Source: Pseudoramibacter faecis (GTDB lineage: Bacteria; Bacillota; Clostridia; Eubacteriales; Eubacteriaceae). From it: a stretch of 64,000 nt of DNA. The stretch covers positions 1 through 64,000 of the forward strand of contig NZ_JAYFFI010000007.1 of NCBI RefSeq assembly GCF_036289405.1, written 5' to 3'. How positions within the stretch are numbered: position 1 is the first letter of the stretch; every line of letters begins with the position of its first letter. Shown here piece after piece: positions 40,354-49,783 of this stretch. Both the position numbers and the translations under genes were made by a program. The notes under the pieces were generated by a model that saw nothing but the letters and a program-made list of their open reading frames with translations, searched no databases and was not told the DNA's origin.

Positions 40354-41877
40354 ATGTTCTGCAGACATTGTGGAAAACCGATCATTGCAACGGATCGTTT
40401 TTGTAAGCATTGCGGCAGTCCCAACGCATTATTTCATTCCGACGAATTGGCGCCGTCTGATCTAGATCGCGATCAGGGAAAGGCACTCGATCTGTCGGAA
40501 GTTGAGGCGGTTGTGCGTCCGGCATCCAGGGAAGGAAACACAGCAGTCGGGAAGCGTCGCTGGCGAAAAAGGATGAGCGCACGGCAGGTGTCGGGGGCCC
40601 GACCCGGCGACGAGGAAGCAAAGCCTGAGCAAAAGATTGTGCCGCCGGTTAAAAAGAAAAAGCCGAATCTAAAGGCTATTGCTGTGGTGGCGGTGTTGAT
40701 TTTGGTGGCAGCTGCGGCTGGCGGTTTGTTTTTATGGCTGCAAAACAACCAATACACACATGCGATGCGTGCCGGTGACAGTTATCTAGATGCGGCCAAA
40801 TACAAAAACGCGAGAGCAAGCTATGCCCAGGCGTCTCGGATCAAAGCGCGCAAGCCCGACGGTTATGAAGGACAGGCTGCGGCAGATATTGGTCTGGGTC
40901 AATATCCGAATGCGAAAAAACAACTTAACGCGGCGGCTAAACGCGAAAGCACCACTTATGGCAAGGCGCTGTGGGCGGCTCTTTACACTCGGACGAACAG
41001 CAAACGGGCGGCTGTGGCTAAACTCAATCAGGTGGCAAAAGCCGATGACATCAACCGGCGTGCCGGTGTGACAGCCGGAGACGTGGCCAGACGTCTGGGG
41101 AAATACAACACGGGGATCAAGATTGTCAATAAGGCTTTGAAAAACGTGACATCTAAGAAAGATAAAAAATATTTGTATGATACCTTGATCGATCTTTATG
41201 TGACGGCCAATAAGAGTAATGACGCCATCAGCGATTTGCTGAATCGGGCCGCAAAAGCCACCGGCGATACGAGCTATATTGACCGCCGGGAAACGCTGCT
41301 GGTGGGCAAGCCGGTCTTTAAAGACGCGTCCGGCACTTTTAACGCCGGATTTAAGCTGGGTATCAAAGCCGGAAAATCCGGAGAGACCATTTATTACACG
41401 ACCAATGGGGATGCACCAACCAAGGCATCCACGCGCTATACCGGGGCCATTGTGCTGCCGCCGGAAAATACGACGGTGATCCGCGCGGTGGAATACAATA
41501 GCAGCGGCCGCAAAAGCCGGACGGTTAAAGGTGTTTATACCATTCGGGCTCTGTCCGCGCCGAAGGCCCAGACCTGGAAGGATGTGGAAGATGTGAACGG
41601 GATGGACGCCAAGAGCTTTAGCTGGAACAAAGTTTCCGGCGCAACGGGCTACGACACAAGCATCACCCTGCTGCAGCCGGGCACATCAAAGGTGATTCAG
41701 GGCGAAAACCGGGAGGCCGACAGCACTGCGGTGACCGTCACAACGAGTGATGCCGGTTATATGCTTAAAGGAAAGGTGCGGGCCTACATCGAAATTGACG
41801 GCACGCGATATTATTCGGCGTGGAGCAACGAAGTCAGCGTCGACAACGGTTATGAGGCGACGCTCAGTCATCCGTAA
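40354..41877 (+). CDS. Zinc-ribbon membrane protein with TPR-like and chitobiase-type domains
   Basis: The 507-residue protein has a cytoplasmic N-terminal double CxxC zinc ribbon (CRHCGK, then CKHCGS; residues 3-22), a basic linker, one membrane helix (about 108-130), extracellular TPR-like helices (about 140-290) and a chitobiase C-terminal-type beta domain (GETIYYTTNGDAPTKAS, about 345-365). A final fibronectin-like domain follows. GGAGAG precedes the ATG. The function is unknown; the layout suggests a bitopic protein that senses or binds the cell envelope. Next gene: a formate/nitrite-type channel, 35 bases later. Confidence 0.75.
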   Translation: MFCRHCGKPIIATDRFCKHCGSPNALFHSDELAPSDLDRDQGKALDLSEVEAVVRPASREGNTAVGKRRWRKRMSARQVSGARPGDEEAKPEQKIVPPVKKKKPNLKAIAVVAVLILVAAAAGGLFLWLQNNQYTHAMRAGDSYLDAAKYKNARASYAQASRIKARKPDGYEGQAAADIGLGQYPNAKKQLNAAAKRESTTYGKALWAALYTRTNSKRAAVAKLNQVAKADDINRRAGVTAGDVARRLGKYNTGIKIVNKALKNVTSKKDKKYLYDTLIDLYVTANKSNDAISDLLNRAAKATGDTSYIDRRETLLVGKPVFKDASGTFNAGFKLGIKAGKSGETIYYTTNGDAPTKASTRYTGAIVLPPENTTVIRAVEYNSSGRKSRTVKGVYTIRALSAPKAQTWKDVEDVNGMDAKSFSWNKVSGATGYDTSITLLQPGTSKVIQGENREADSTAVTVTTSDAGYMLKGKVRAYIEIDGTRYYSAWSNEVSVDNGYEATLSHP

Positions 41878-41912
41878 AAGGCGGGCATTGCAAGCGATTG
41901 AAGGAGAATACC

Positions 41913-42674
41913 ATGTTTACGGAAACCTATGACGCGACGGCCCGCGCAGCCGCGGGGAAAGTCCAATTTTTAAAAAGGAATCCGCTGGGTTATTGGATGA
42001 TGGCGATGATGGCGGGCATCTATATCGGGATCGGGGTGCTGCTGAGTTTTACCATCGGCGGCCAGCTGGCCGGCGCATCCTATACAAAAACGGTGATGGG
42101 CCTTGCTTTCGGGGCGGCACTGAGTTTGGTGGTCATTGCCGGTGCAGAACTTTTCACCGGGAATAACCTTGTGATGTCCGCAGGGCTTTTGCAGAAAAAA
42201 GTGACCTTGGCGGAAGTGATTCGCCTTTGGGTTATCTGCTGGGCGGGAAATCTGGCCGGCTCCTTTCTGTTGGCGCTCATTTATCGAGCAACCGGCCTGG
42301 GAACCGGCGCCGTGGCGGCCTTTATGGCGAACGGGGCGTTGGCAAAAATGAGCGCCGGCTTTGTGCCGCTTTTGATGCGGGGCATTTTGTGTAATATGTT
42401 GGTCTGCCTGGCCGTGTGGTGCGGCACAAAATGTCAGTCGGAGTCCGGCAAGCTCATCATGATTTTCTGGTGCCTGCTCGCCTTTATCACCACCGGCTTT
42501 GAACATAGTGTTGCAAATATGACCTTGCTGAGCGTCGCGATGTTCAGTCCGGCCGGTGCGGCGGTTACCTGGTCCGGCTATTGGTTCAATCTGGGTGTGG
42601 TGACGCTGGGGAATATGATCGGCGGCATCGTTTTGGTGGCCATTCCCTATTTTTTGGCGTCCCGGAAAAAATAA
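41913..42674 (+). CDS. Formate/nitrite transporter family channel
   Basis: The 253-residue protein has six membrane segments and the FNT family signatures GAELFTGNNLVMSAG and AVWCGTKCQSESGK, then the central histidine in TTGFEHSVANM. FNT pentamers pass formate, nitrite or hydrosulfide; the substrate is open, with formate likely in a fermenter. The ATG at 41913 has AAGGAG upstream and is preferred to 41898. Confidence 0.9.
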   Translation: MFTETYDATARAAAGKVQFLKRNPLGYWMMAMMAGIYIGIGVLLSFTIGGQLAGASYTKTVMGLAFGAALSLVVIAGAELFTGNNLVMSAGLLQKKVTLAEVIRLWVICWAGNLAGSFLLALIYRATGLGTGAVAAFMANGALAKMSAGFVPLLMRGILCNMLVCLAVWCGTKCQSESGKLIMIFWCLLAFITTGFEHSVANMTLLSVAMFSPAGAAVTWSGYWFNLGVVTLGNMIGGIVLVAIPYFLASRKK

Positions 42675-42714
42675 AAAACAGTGGATATTTCCTGGGAAAT
42701 ATGGATAACAGGCA

Positions 42715-42751
42715 TCAAAAAAGGCTGTGACAAAAGTCACAGTCTTTTTTT
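42715..42751. terminator. Bidirectional terminator after the FNT channel gene
   Basis: GGCTGTGAC and GTCACAGTC form a 9-bp stem (one G-T pair) around AAAA, with six A before and seven T after. It serves both this gene and the convergent lipoprotein gene. Confidence 0.9.
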
Positions 42752-42789
42752 GATGCCGATGCTTGGAAGTGGAACGAACGGTTACCTGT

Positions 42790-43416
42790 TTACTTGAAAT
42801 TGTTGATGACGCTCTGGAAAACGCCGAGCATTGTATCGAGCATTTTATCGTTTGGATCTTTGATTTTCCATTCGTCTTTGACCTTTTCCATTTTGATCGT
42901 GACGGTTTTACTGGCGAAGTTTTTATCCTTGGCCGCTTGGTCAATATCGGTTTTCAGGATGTCGACGGTCTTTGCCATCATGGCATTTTCGTCGGTGGCA
43001 ATCGTGGGATTCGCTGCCGCGTAGATCACAAAGTTCTTGTACCATTTGGGAACGACCTTGTTCATATCCACATTGGTTATCTTGACGCGGAGAGTCACGT
43101 TGTTGTCGTTGACTTTCTTGGATGAGAGAATTTTGTAGTCGAAATGGGCAAACAAGCTCTTGACAATTTGCCGGGCGGCCTTTTTTGAGCCGAAAATTTT
43201 ATCGGCATCGCCGTAAAAATCCTTTTTGCCGTTGTGTTTGCTAAGGGTCTTTGCATCTGCCGATTTCAGGGTGAAAAAGGTTTTTTCCAAAGAGGCCTTG
43301 GCCTCCGATTCGGGATCGGGCCCGCAACCAGTCAGAGAGAAGACCAAGACCAGGGCGAGCAGCAGTCCGGCCAGGACACGCCAGGTTATTTGGGCGGTTG
43401 TTTTCTTTTGCATCAT
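42790..43416 (-). CDS. Putative lipoprotein of unknown function
   Basis: The 208-residue protein has a lipoprotein signal with LTGCGPD (cysteine at about 31), then a Lys/Asp-rich alpha/beta domain like the DUF4878/DUF5105 lipoproteins of Firmicutes (nuclear transport factor 2-like fold): EKTFFTLKSADAKTLS and a final VTIKMEKVKDEWKIKDPND. No catalytic motif is visible. AAGGAAGG precedes the ATG. Confidence 0.75.
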   Translation of the reverse strand: MMQKKTTAQITWRVLAGLLLALVLVFSLTGCGPDPESEAKASLEKTFFTLKSADAKTLSKHNGKKDFYGDADKIFGSKKAARQIVKSLFAHFDYKILSSKKVNDNNVTLRVKITNVDMNKVVPKWYKNFVIYAAANPTIATDENAMMAKTVDILKTDIDQAAKDKNFASKTVTIKMEKVKDEWKIKDPNDKMLDTMLGVFQSVINNFK

Positions 43417-43627
43417 GATGAATCCTTCCTTTCTTAATTCCTAAATTTGGATTTCTTGAACGACGGAACGCGGACATTTGTGAGAGACCGCAAATCGGAG
43501 ATGCGATCCTGTTTATTCTATATGTATAATGAAAACGTGAAAAAGAAAGATGTGCCAAAGGACTGTCAATGACAAACCTTTGGCACAGAAGGCAGCACCG
43601 GGGAATCAACTGTGGAAAGGATACGTC

Positions 43628-45316
43628 ATGTTCAGTGAGAGACTCAATCAACTCATGGCCGTTCTCGGGACGAATAACTCCGAATTGGCGAGATACGCGG
43701 GATTTGACCACACCAATATCAGCCGAATGCGCAGCGGTGCCAGGGTGCCGAAAGCTACGAGTGCCAGTTTGTCTAAATTGGTGCAGGGGATCGGTCAATT
43801 GGCCAGAGATCGGGGGAAGTGGGCGCGGTTGGTTTCCGTAACAGATCAGGACGAGGCGGCAGATTTCGAACAGGGTCTTGCGGATTGGCCGCTTGAAGGG
43901 GAAGAAACCTCCCGGAATCAGGTGCCATCGACCGGAACGGCAGGCCCCTTTTATCGTTTCGGCGAAGAGTTGGATGCCGTTATGGGGCTGGTGGGGATGG
44001 CCAATGTGAAGCTAAGCCAGAAGCTGAATGTGGATGCCTCGCTGATCAGCTGGTTTCGCTCCGGAGCGCGTTCGCCAAAATCCAATCCGGCACTGGCGAT
44101 CCGGCTGTGTGATCTGCTTTACGACCGGGTAACGGCCATGGGCCGGCAAGCCGCCTTAGCTCGGCTGATGGGAGTGGGAGCGTCGGAGGCGGACGAGGGC
44201 CATTTTTTCTGCTGGCTTTGTGATTTTGACGCCTTTGAAGCGGATTGGGCGGCGGCAGCCGGCCGGCTATTAACGGCCTTTGATGCGGATTTTTCCGAAG
44301 CCGGCGAGGGACAAATGCCGCCGCTGGATGCAGTGACAGCACCTGATTCAGCCGGTGCTCAGCCGGCATTTATATCGGGGCGGCTGGGCTTCGAACGGCG
44401 GTTCTTCGCATTTTGAGGACGGCCCTTTGCCGAAATGCCAAAATGCTTTGGCCGTATTCCGATCAGCCCGATGGATTGGCTGGTGTCGGATTCGGCCTTC
44501 CACGCAAAATGGGCCGCGTTGATGTGGCCTGTGTTAAAAGGGGCATGCGCATCCGAATGATCCACAGCATCGACCGGGGCTCGGCGAGATGCGGCCCGCC
44601 ATTCGCAGCTGGCTGCCCCTTTATATGTCCGGGATGATGGAGCCTTTTTCCACACCTTCTTTTTATGTCCGGGCGTTGCCGCAGTTACGGCTTGCCATGT
44701 GGCAGGCTGCGAGGGACGGGTCTCTATCATTACCACGAGGCGGTGTCAAGCCTCGTATCCGTCGAACGGGCCTATTGCGGGCTGTTCGCCCAAGCGAAAC
44801 CATTAATGTGTATCGGCGAGACGGCGGCGTCTCCGATGCCGAAAGCGGGGTGACGGTGATCCAAAGCGGGCCGTCGCTGGCGACCATGCCGGAGGATTTG
44901 CCCGCAAGCTTTGGCTCGGAAACTCTGATGGCAGCGTGGCGAAAGCAGCAAAAACATTATGCGCATTGGCTTCAGGAAGGCTATGTCTGTGAGTACTGGC
45001 CCCGGGCGTCCGACGCGGCGGTTGCGGCCGGACAGATACGGGGGGGGGCGGCGCCGAGCGAATTGATAGTTTATACGCCGTCACAATACGAGGCGCATCT
45101 GCGTCATCTGAAAGCATTGCCCAAGGCCCACGCCAACTATTATTTGTATATCCTGCCGGCGTTGCCCCTTCGCCGGTGAAACTGGTGATCGGCTCGGACA
45201 CGACGCTGGTAATGCATCAGTCGCCGCCATTGGTGACCTTTCAACTCGATCATCCGGCGTGCCGGGCGTTTCAGGCCTATGCCTATCAGATGGAAGCACA
45301 GGCGCAGCTCTTTTGA
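43628..45316 (+). pseudogene. Broken helix-turn-helix regulator gene (multiple frameshifts)
   Basis: The first 263 codons (43628-44416) are intact and carry two helix-turn-helix units: NSELARYAGFDHTNISRMRSGARVPK and KLSQKLNVDASLISWFRSGARSPK. The homologous remainder is still readable but scattered over all three frames: NAKMLWPYSDQ, then MDWLVSDSAFHAKWAALM, then RGMRIRMIHSIDR, then RSWLPLYMSGMMEPF, CPGVAAVTACHVAGCEG, GLYHYHEAVSSLVSVERAYCGLFAQAKPL and a last piece ending QMEAQAQLF at 45316. At least seven frame changes are needed. The intact parent would be a regulator of about 550 residues. The N-terminal DNA-binding part could still be made. Confidence 0.85.
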
Positions 45317-45348
45317 AGTTGAAAAGGGGGAAATAAAATTGCATAAAT

Positions 45349-45387
45349 AAAAATCCCATGCGACAGTTACGGCGCATGGGATTTTTG
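45349..45387. terminator. Bidirectional terminator between the pseudogene and the UPF0182 gene
   Basis: AAAAATCCCATGCG and CGCATGGGATTTTT form a perfect 14-bp stem around a 10-base loop. It serves both convergent units. Confidence 0.93.
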
Positions 45388-45400
45388 TGTTGCGGTGTGT

Positions 45401-48169
45401 CTATTTGGTCTGCTCGGAGAGTTTGGCCAGCACCGATTTCAGCGCTTTGATCTTTTCGCCATAGGTGGCCCAGTCACCGGCCTGCTGGGCTTTGGTGGCC
45501 TCGGTGTACAAGGTGTTGGCCTGCTTCACCAGCGCTTTGATGCTCTGGCTTTGTTTGCCGGACTGGTTTTGCGTTTCGGCGGCCGTCGGGGTGTCGGCCG
45601 CCGCATTCGTGTCGAATATTTTGGCCAAGGCATCATCGAGGGTGCCGGCCATCACAATTTTATTTTGGTAGCAGACGATCACTTCTTTGACTTCCGGCAG
45701 GTTGTTGTCGCCGGAATCCGCCTGGATATAGATGGGCTTGACATAGATCAGGCCCTGCTCGATGGGGATCATCAGCAGGTTTCCCCGCATCACATTGGAG
45801 CCCTGCTGCCCCAGCAGGGTGAGCTGCGGGCTGATGGTGGTATCCTGGTCGATGCGCTGTTCCACCTGCATCGGGCCGTATACCAGGCTGGATTTGGGGA
45901 ATTGATAGAGCAGCAGCCGGCCGTAGTCGTCCCCGTCGGAGACGCCGGCGAGCCAAGCGATGGCGTTGTCTTTGTTGCGCGGCGTGAAGGGTTTGGTCAG
46001 CATGAACTCGGTCTGCCGGCCGGGCAGCTTCATAATTTGATAGTTGGAGCCGATGGCCTTCTCGGTTTTGCTGGTGCCATAAAACTGATGTGCTGCGCTC
46101 CAGGCGTCTTCTTTGTTGTAGAACACCTGGGGATTAGTCATGTGATAGGTGGCGTAGATTTTGGCCTGCACATCGAAAACCGTTTTGGAATAGCGCAGGT
46201 GCGCGCGCAGCCCCTTGGGCATCTGATGGATGTTCTTGACGAGTCCCGGAAAGATTTTGGCATAGGTGCTCAGAATCGGTTCGTCGGCCACCTGGTAGAA
46301 AGTTACGTCGCCATTGTAGGCATCGACCACCACCTTTACCGGATTCTTGAGGTAATTATGGCCTGCGCTGTCGTAGGGCTTGGCGTAGGGATAGCGGTCG
46401 CTTTTCACAAAGGCGTCGGCGATCCAGTACAGCCGGCCGTCCACGATGGTCATATAGGGATCGTTATTATAGGCCAGGAAGGGCGCGATGGTTTTGATGC
46501 GCGCCATGACGTTGCGATGGATCAAAATACGGCTGTCGCTCGAGATTTCAGAAGAAAAGAGGATTTCCGGCGAGCGCTCGTAAAGGGCGAAGGCCAGCCG
46601 GTTAAAGAAGTTCAGCCGGATGCCGGCCCGGCCGGTGTAACGCGTTTCGGCGTTGTTGTCGCCCTTGGGATAGTCAAATTCTTTGGAGGCCGCGTTCACC
46701 ACGCAGTATTCGTAATGTCCCTCGCCGAAATAAATCCGCGGCTGGGTGATTTTGAGCGCGGCGGCGCGGCTTTGGGGCGGGATGTTTTTAACCGTGAGCT
46801 CCGGCTGGCCGACCTCGTTGACCTTGTTGACCGGGGACACGGCCATGCCGAAACCATGGGTGTACTTCAGATGCTGGTTGACCCAGGTCTTGGCGTCGCT
46901 TGCGAGGGCGCTCGTGTCCATTTCCCGCTCGCCCACGAAAACTTCGGTGAGATGGCCGGCGATGGGGTAGCGGTCCACGTCGACATCGTCGAATTTATAA
47001 TAATTGCGAATGCCCTGCAGCGAATTGTACATATCCCGAGTGGGCTTTTGGTCGTTGATGGGAATGTTGGCGATGGTGGTGCGGTTGTTCTGAATATCGG
47101 CAGCGGTGATTTTTTGGGTGGGCGCGTATTCTTTGACGGTCACGTCGTCCAGGCCGTAGGCATCCCGGGTGGCCTGGATATTTTTCTCGACATAGGGTTT
47201 TTCGCGATTGTATTGGTTGGGCACAACCGCGGCGTATTCATAAATACTTTGAGTGATGCCGCCGAGGATCATCACGGCGATGAGCACGGCGGGACCGATT
47301 GCCAGGCGGCGCAGTTGCCCCCTGCGGCCGTGGATGACAGAAAACACGGCGAAGAAGAGACAGAGCATGATGCCGATGATCAGCACCGGCCGGCCGATGG
47401 CAATATCCGAAGCGCCGGCGCCGAAGACCATGCCGGTTCCGCCGTAGACCATTTCGAACAGACGGATGAGCAGGCCGAGGGCAGCGAGCAAAAAGAAAAT
47501 GCCCACAAAGCGTCCGAGCTGATCCGCGATGAGGTGCAGGAAGGATTTGCCGGCGCGCTGCAGCGCGTCGCCGAGAGCCGGGCCGCGTCGCCAGGTGCCG
47601 GGATCCAGATCGCTGTCGCGGTAGAGCGCATAGAGGATGTAAAGCAGGGTGAAGAGCGCCAGGACGGCAAAGCAGCTCAGCAAAACGGTATGCAGCGCTT
47701 TGAGCATCGGCAGCGTGAAGAAATAAAAGGAAAGGTCCAGCCCGTAAAGGGGGTCGGTCTTGCCAAAGCCGGAGGAATGGGTGGAGAGCAGCCATTCATT
47801 CCAGGTGCCGGCGGCCACTTTCTGCGCGATGAAAAGCGCGACCAGGGCCATCACCAGCCGCAGCCCCAGCCGCTCGGAACGCTGGAGCACCCGAGGCGAT
47901 CTTTGGGTATATCGGTCGGCCAATGCCCGCAGATAGCGCAGATAAAAATGCAGGACCACCAGCAGGACCGCAAAGACGGGGGTGCCGATAGCCAGCTTGG
48001 TCAAAAGTTCCTTCCAAAAGACATTGAGATAGCCCATTTGCCGGAACCAGAGAAAGTCGACGTAAAACCGGTCGCCGGCCATCAGCAGGCCGAGGATGAT
48101 CAGGACGACGAGCAAAACCGCGCCGGCGATTTTGCGGTTGGAGTTTAATCGGGATAGACGGGATTTCAT
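45401..48169 (-). CDS. UPF0182 family membrane protein
   Basis: The 922-residue protein matches the UPF0182 family in size and plan: seven predicted membrane segments in the first third (for example AGAVLLVVLIILGLLMAGDRF), the motif DRFYVDFLWFRQMGY, then a large extracellular domain with YNNDPYMTIVDGRLYWIADA and an acidic/Gln-rich C-terminal tail with a helical TPR-like end. Function unknown. AGAGG precedes the ATG. The opposite strand is open over 917 codons, which is a composition effect. Confidence 0.92.
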   Translation of the reverse strand: MKSRLSRLNSNRKIAGAVLLVVLIILGLLMAGDRFYVDFLWFRQMGYLNVFWKELLTKLAIGTPVFAVLLVVLHFYLRYLRALADRYTQRSPRVLQRSERLGLRLVMALVALFIAQKVAAGTWNEWLLSTHSSGFGKTDPLYGLDLSFYFFTLPMLKALHTVLLSCFAVLALFTLLYILYALYRDSDLDPGTWRRGPALGDALQRAGKSFLHLIADQLGRFVGIFFLLAALGLLIRLFEMVYGGTGMVFGAGASDIAIGRPVLIIGIMLCLFFAVFSVIHGRRGQLRRLAIGPAVLIAVMILGGITQSIYEYAAVVPNQYNREKPYVEKNIQATRDAYGLDDVTVKEYAPTQKITAADIQNNRTTIANIPINDQKPTRDMYNSLQGIRNYYKFDDVDVDRYPIAGHLTEVFVGEREMDTSALASDAKTWVNQHLKYTHGFGMAVSPVNKVNEVGQPELTVKNIPPQSRAAALKITQPRIYFGEGHYEYCVVNAASKEFDYPKGDNNAETRYTGRAGIRLNFFNRLAFALYERSPEILFSSEISSDSRILIHRNVMARIKTIAPFLAYNNDPYMTIVDGRLYWIADAFVKSDRYPYAKPYDSAGHNYLKNPVKVVVDAYNGDVTFYQVADEPILSTYAKIFPGLVKNIHQMPKGLRAHLRYSKTVFDVQAKIYATYHMTNPQVFYNKEDAWSAAHQFYGTSKTEKAIGSNYQIMKLPGRQTEFMLTKPFTPRNKDNAIAWLAGVSDGDDYGRLLLYQFPKSSLVYGPMQVEQRIDQDTTISPQLTLLGQQGSNVMRGNLLMIPIEQGLIYVKPIYIQADSGDNNLPEVKEVIVCYQNKIVMAGTLDDALAKIFDTNAAADTPTAAETQNQSGKQSQSIKALVKQANTLYTEATKAQQAGDWATYGEKIKALKSVLAKLSEQTK

Positions 48170-48292
48170 GGGAGACCTCTTTTCATCAAATGTGCGGCAC
48201 GCCGCAAAGGAATCTAAAATTCTATTTTTAAATATTATACGCCAATACCCGGGGTTTTGAAAGCAAAATCAAAGTGTTGAAATCGACGCGGT

Positions 48293-48315
48293 AAAAAACG
48301 CCCGCTCAGCGGGCG
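48293..48315 (-). terminator. Terminator of mutY
   Basis: CGCCCGC and GCGGGCG form a 7-bp GC stem with a TCA loop; the minus strand continues with six T. It ends eight bases after the mutY stop. Confidence 0.88.
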
Positions 48316-48322
48316 TGCGGCG

Positions 48323-49417
48323 TCACGATTGTTTGAGCAGCGGCAGCAGTTTGGAAAAGGCCGTGGGCAGGGCGTAGGTTCGGCGCAAATCGTTGCGGTC
48401 GGCGACGACGCAGCCGTCGGGGAAGGCGTCAACCGTGTAGTGATAAACGCGCATGCGCCAGGTGCGGTGGGTAAAGACGTGCTTGGCCGTACCGAGATAA
48501 AGGCCCTGCATCGGTTGGTCCAGCCGTGCGCTGAGGGCGGCGTTCAAGGGGGCGGCGCTGTCATCCGCTTCGACAATGGGCAGGCCCCACAGTCCGGCGA
48601 GGAGGCCTCCCGTCGGGCGTTTTTCAATTAGCAGGCGGCCGCCCATATCGGTGACGAGCGCCACGGCCATGGTGAGGGTGCGATGGCGGACTCTTTTGGT
48701 TTTGACGGGCAGAGATTCGGTGCGGCCGCAAGCCAGTGCCCGGCAATGAATCCGCCAGGGGCAGAGCAGGCAGGCAGGGGCGTTTGGCGTGCACACCAGT
48801 GCGCCGAGCTCCATCAGGGCTTCATTAAAGTCGCCGGGGGCCTCTTTGGGCATCAAATCAGTGACGACGGCGCCGATTTTCCTTTTGGCGTCGTTGCCCG
48901 CGATGTCGACAGGCCAGTCGGCGAGTCGGGTGATGACCCGCATGACGTTGCCGTCCACCGCGGCAACCGGCAAGCCAAAGGCGATGGACGCGACGGCACC
49001 GGCGGTGTAGGGCCCGATGCCGGGAAGGGAGAGAATATCGGCGTAGGTCGCCGGGAAGCGGCCGTTAAAATCGCTTTGGATGGTCTGGGCTGCCTTGCGC
49101 AGATTGCGTGCCCGGGAATAATAGCCCAGGCCCTCCCAGGCTTTGAGCACAGCATCTTCTTCGGCGGCGGCTAAGGTCGCGACATCTGGAAATTGATGGA
49201 TAAAACGCTCGTAATAAGGAAGCAGGATGTCGATCTGTGTTTGCTGGGCCATGATCTCGGAGATCCAGATGGCATAAGGATCTTTGCGGCCCTGCTCGTC
49301 AGCATGGCGAAAGGGCAGATCGCGCTTGTTCTCGGCAAACCAGGTAAGGAGTGCCTTTGTGATGAAAGGGATGTTGAGGTCGCAGAAAATTTTAGACGAA
49401 TGGAAGACAGTTGGCAT
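48323..49417 (-). CDS. mutY: A/G-specific adenine DNA glycosylase MutY
   Basis: MutY removes adenine paired with 8-oxoguanine. The 364-residue protein has the helix-hairpin-helix LPGIGPYTAGAVASIAFG, with the catalytic aspartate in VAAVDGNVMRV (around 140). The 4Fe-4S loop is CTPNAPACLLCPWRIHC (C-x6-C-x2-C-x5-C), and a NUDIX-like C-terminal domain recognises the damaged base. The catalytic glutamate lies in WISEIMAQQTQ. The ATG at 49417 has AAGGA upstream; a start at 49456 is less likely. Confidence 0.95.
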   Translation of the reverse strand: MPTVFHSSKIFCDLNIPFITKALLTWFAENKRDLPFRHADEQGRKDPYAIWISEIMAQQTQIDILLPYYERFIHQFPDVATLAAAEEDAVLKAWEGLGYYSRARNLRKAAQTIQSDFNGRFPATYADILSLPGIGPYTAGAVASIAFGLPVAAVDGNVMRVITRLADWPVDIAGNDAKRKIGAVVTDLMPKEAPGDFNEALMELGALVCTPNAPACLLCPWRIHCRALACGRTESLPVKTKRVRHRTLTMAVALVTDMGGRLLIEKRPTGGLLAGLWGLPIVEADDSAAPLNAALSARLDQPMQGLYLGTAKHVFTHRTWRMRVYHYTVDAFPDGCVVADRNDLRRTYALPTAFSKLLPLLKQS

Positions 49418-49540
49418 GTTAATTTCCTTGATTGTGAATGCGTGCGGTCCGTGCAATTAAGAACGATTTTAGTTTAGCATAGATGGGGATATACATCTCA
49501 AAAATTTGCAAATAAGCGCTGATAATCTTTAGAAAAATCG

Positions 49541-49569
49541 TTGACAAGAAAAGAGGGAGATGGTAAACT
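49541..49569 (+). promoter_or_regulatory. Promoter of eutVW
   Basis: TTGACA (49541-49546) and TAAACT (49564-49569) are 17 bases apart, with TGG just before the -10 box (extended -10). The start point at about 49576 leaves a leader of about 210 bases before eutV. Confidence 0.75.
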
Positions 49570-49668
49570 ATTACATGTAAATTACAGACCTGAAATATGA
49601 AAATAGCAATACAAACATTGCGGCGATCTGCGGAAGATGACAAATAAATAAATGATTGAGTGATGTAG

Positions 49669-49724
49669 CCCTTTCAAATGATTTACGGCAATGCTGCTGT
49701 AATGCAACTTGAAAGGGTTTTTTT
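49669..49724 (+). terminator. Leader terminator of eutV with a nested ANTAR-type hairpin
   Basis: CCCTTTCAA (49669-49677) pairs with TTGAAAGGG (49709-49717), followed by seven T. Inside its loop lies a second stem TTACGGC/GCTGTAA with the six-base loop AATGCT (49690-49695). A at loop position 1 and G at position 4 match the pattern recognised by EutV-type ANTAR domains. Phosphorylated EutV could therefore control its own transcript. The leader 49576-49668 holds other short stems but no second loop with this pattern that I can identify. Confidence 0.75.
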
Positions 49725-49783
49725 GCTAAAGTTTAACAGATGGATTTGCTTGCTACAGGAGCAAAAACAGAAGGGGAAAAGTC

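Noticed and set aside
45395..48148. A 917-codon open frame on the plus strand opposite the UPF0182 gene
   Set aside because: It mirrors the minus-strand gene almost end to end, has low-complexity Gly/His/Val-rich translation and no ribosome site. The minus strand has a clear family match, so the frame is a by-product of codon composition.
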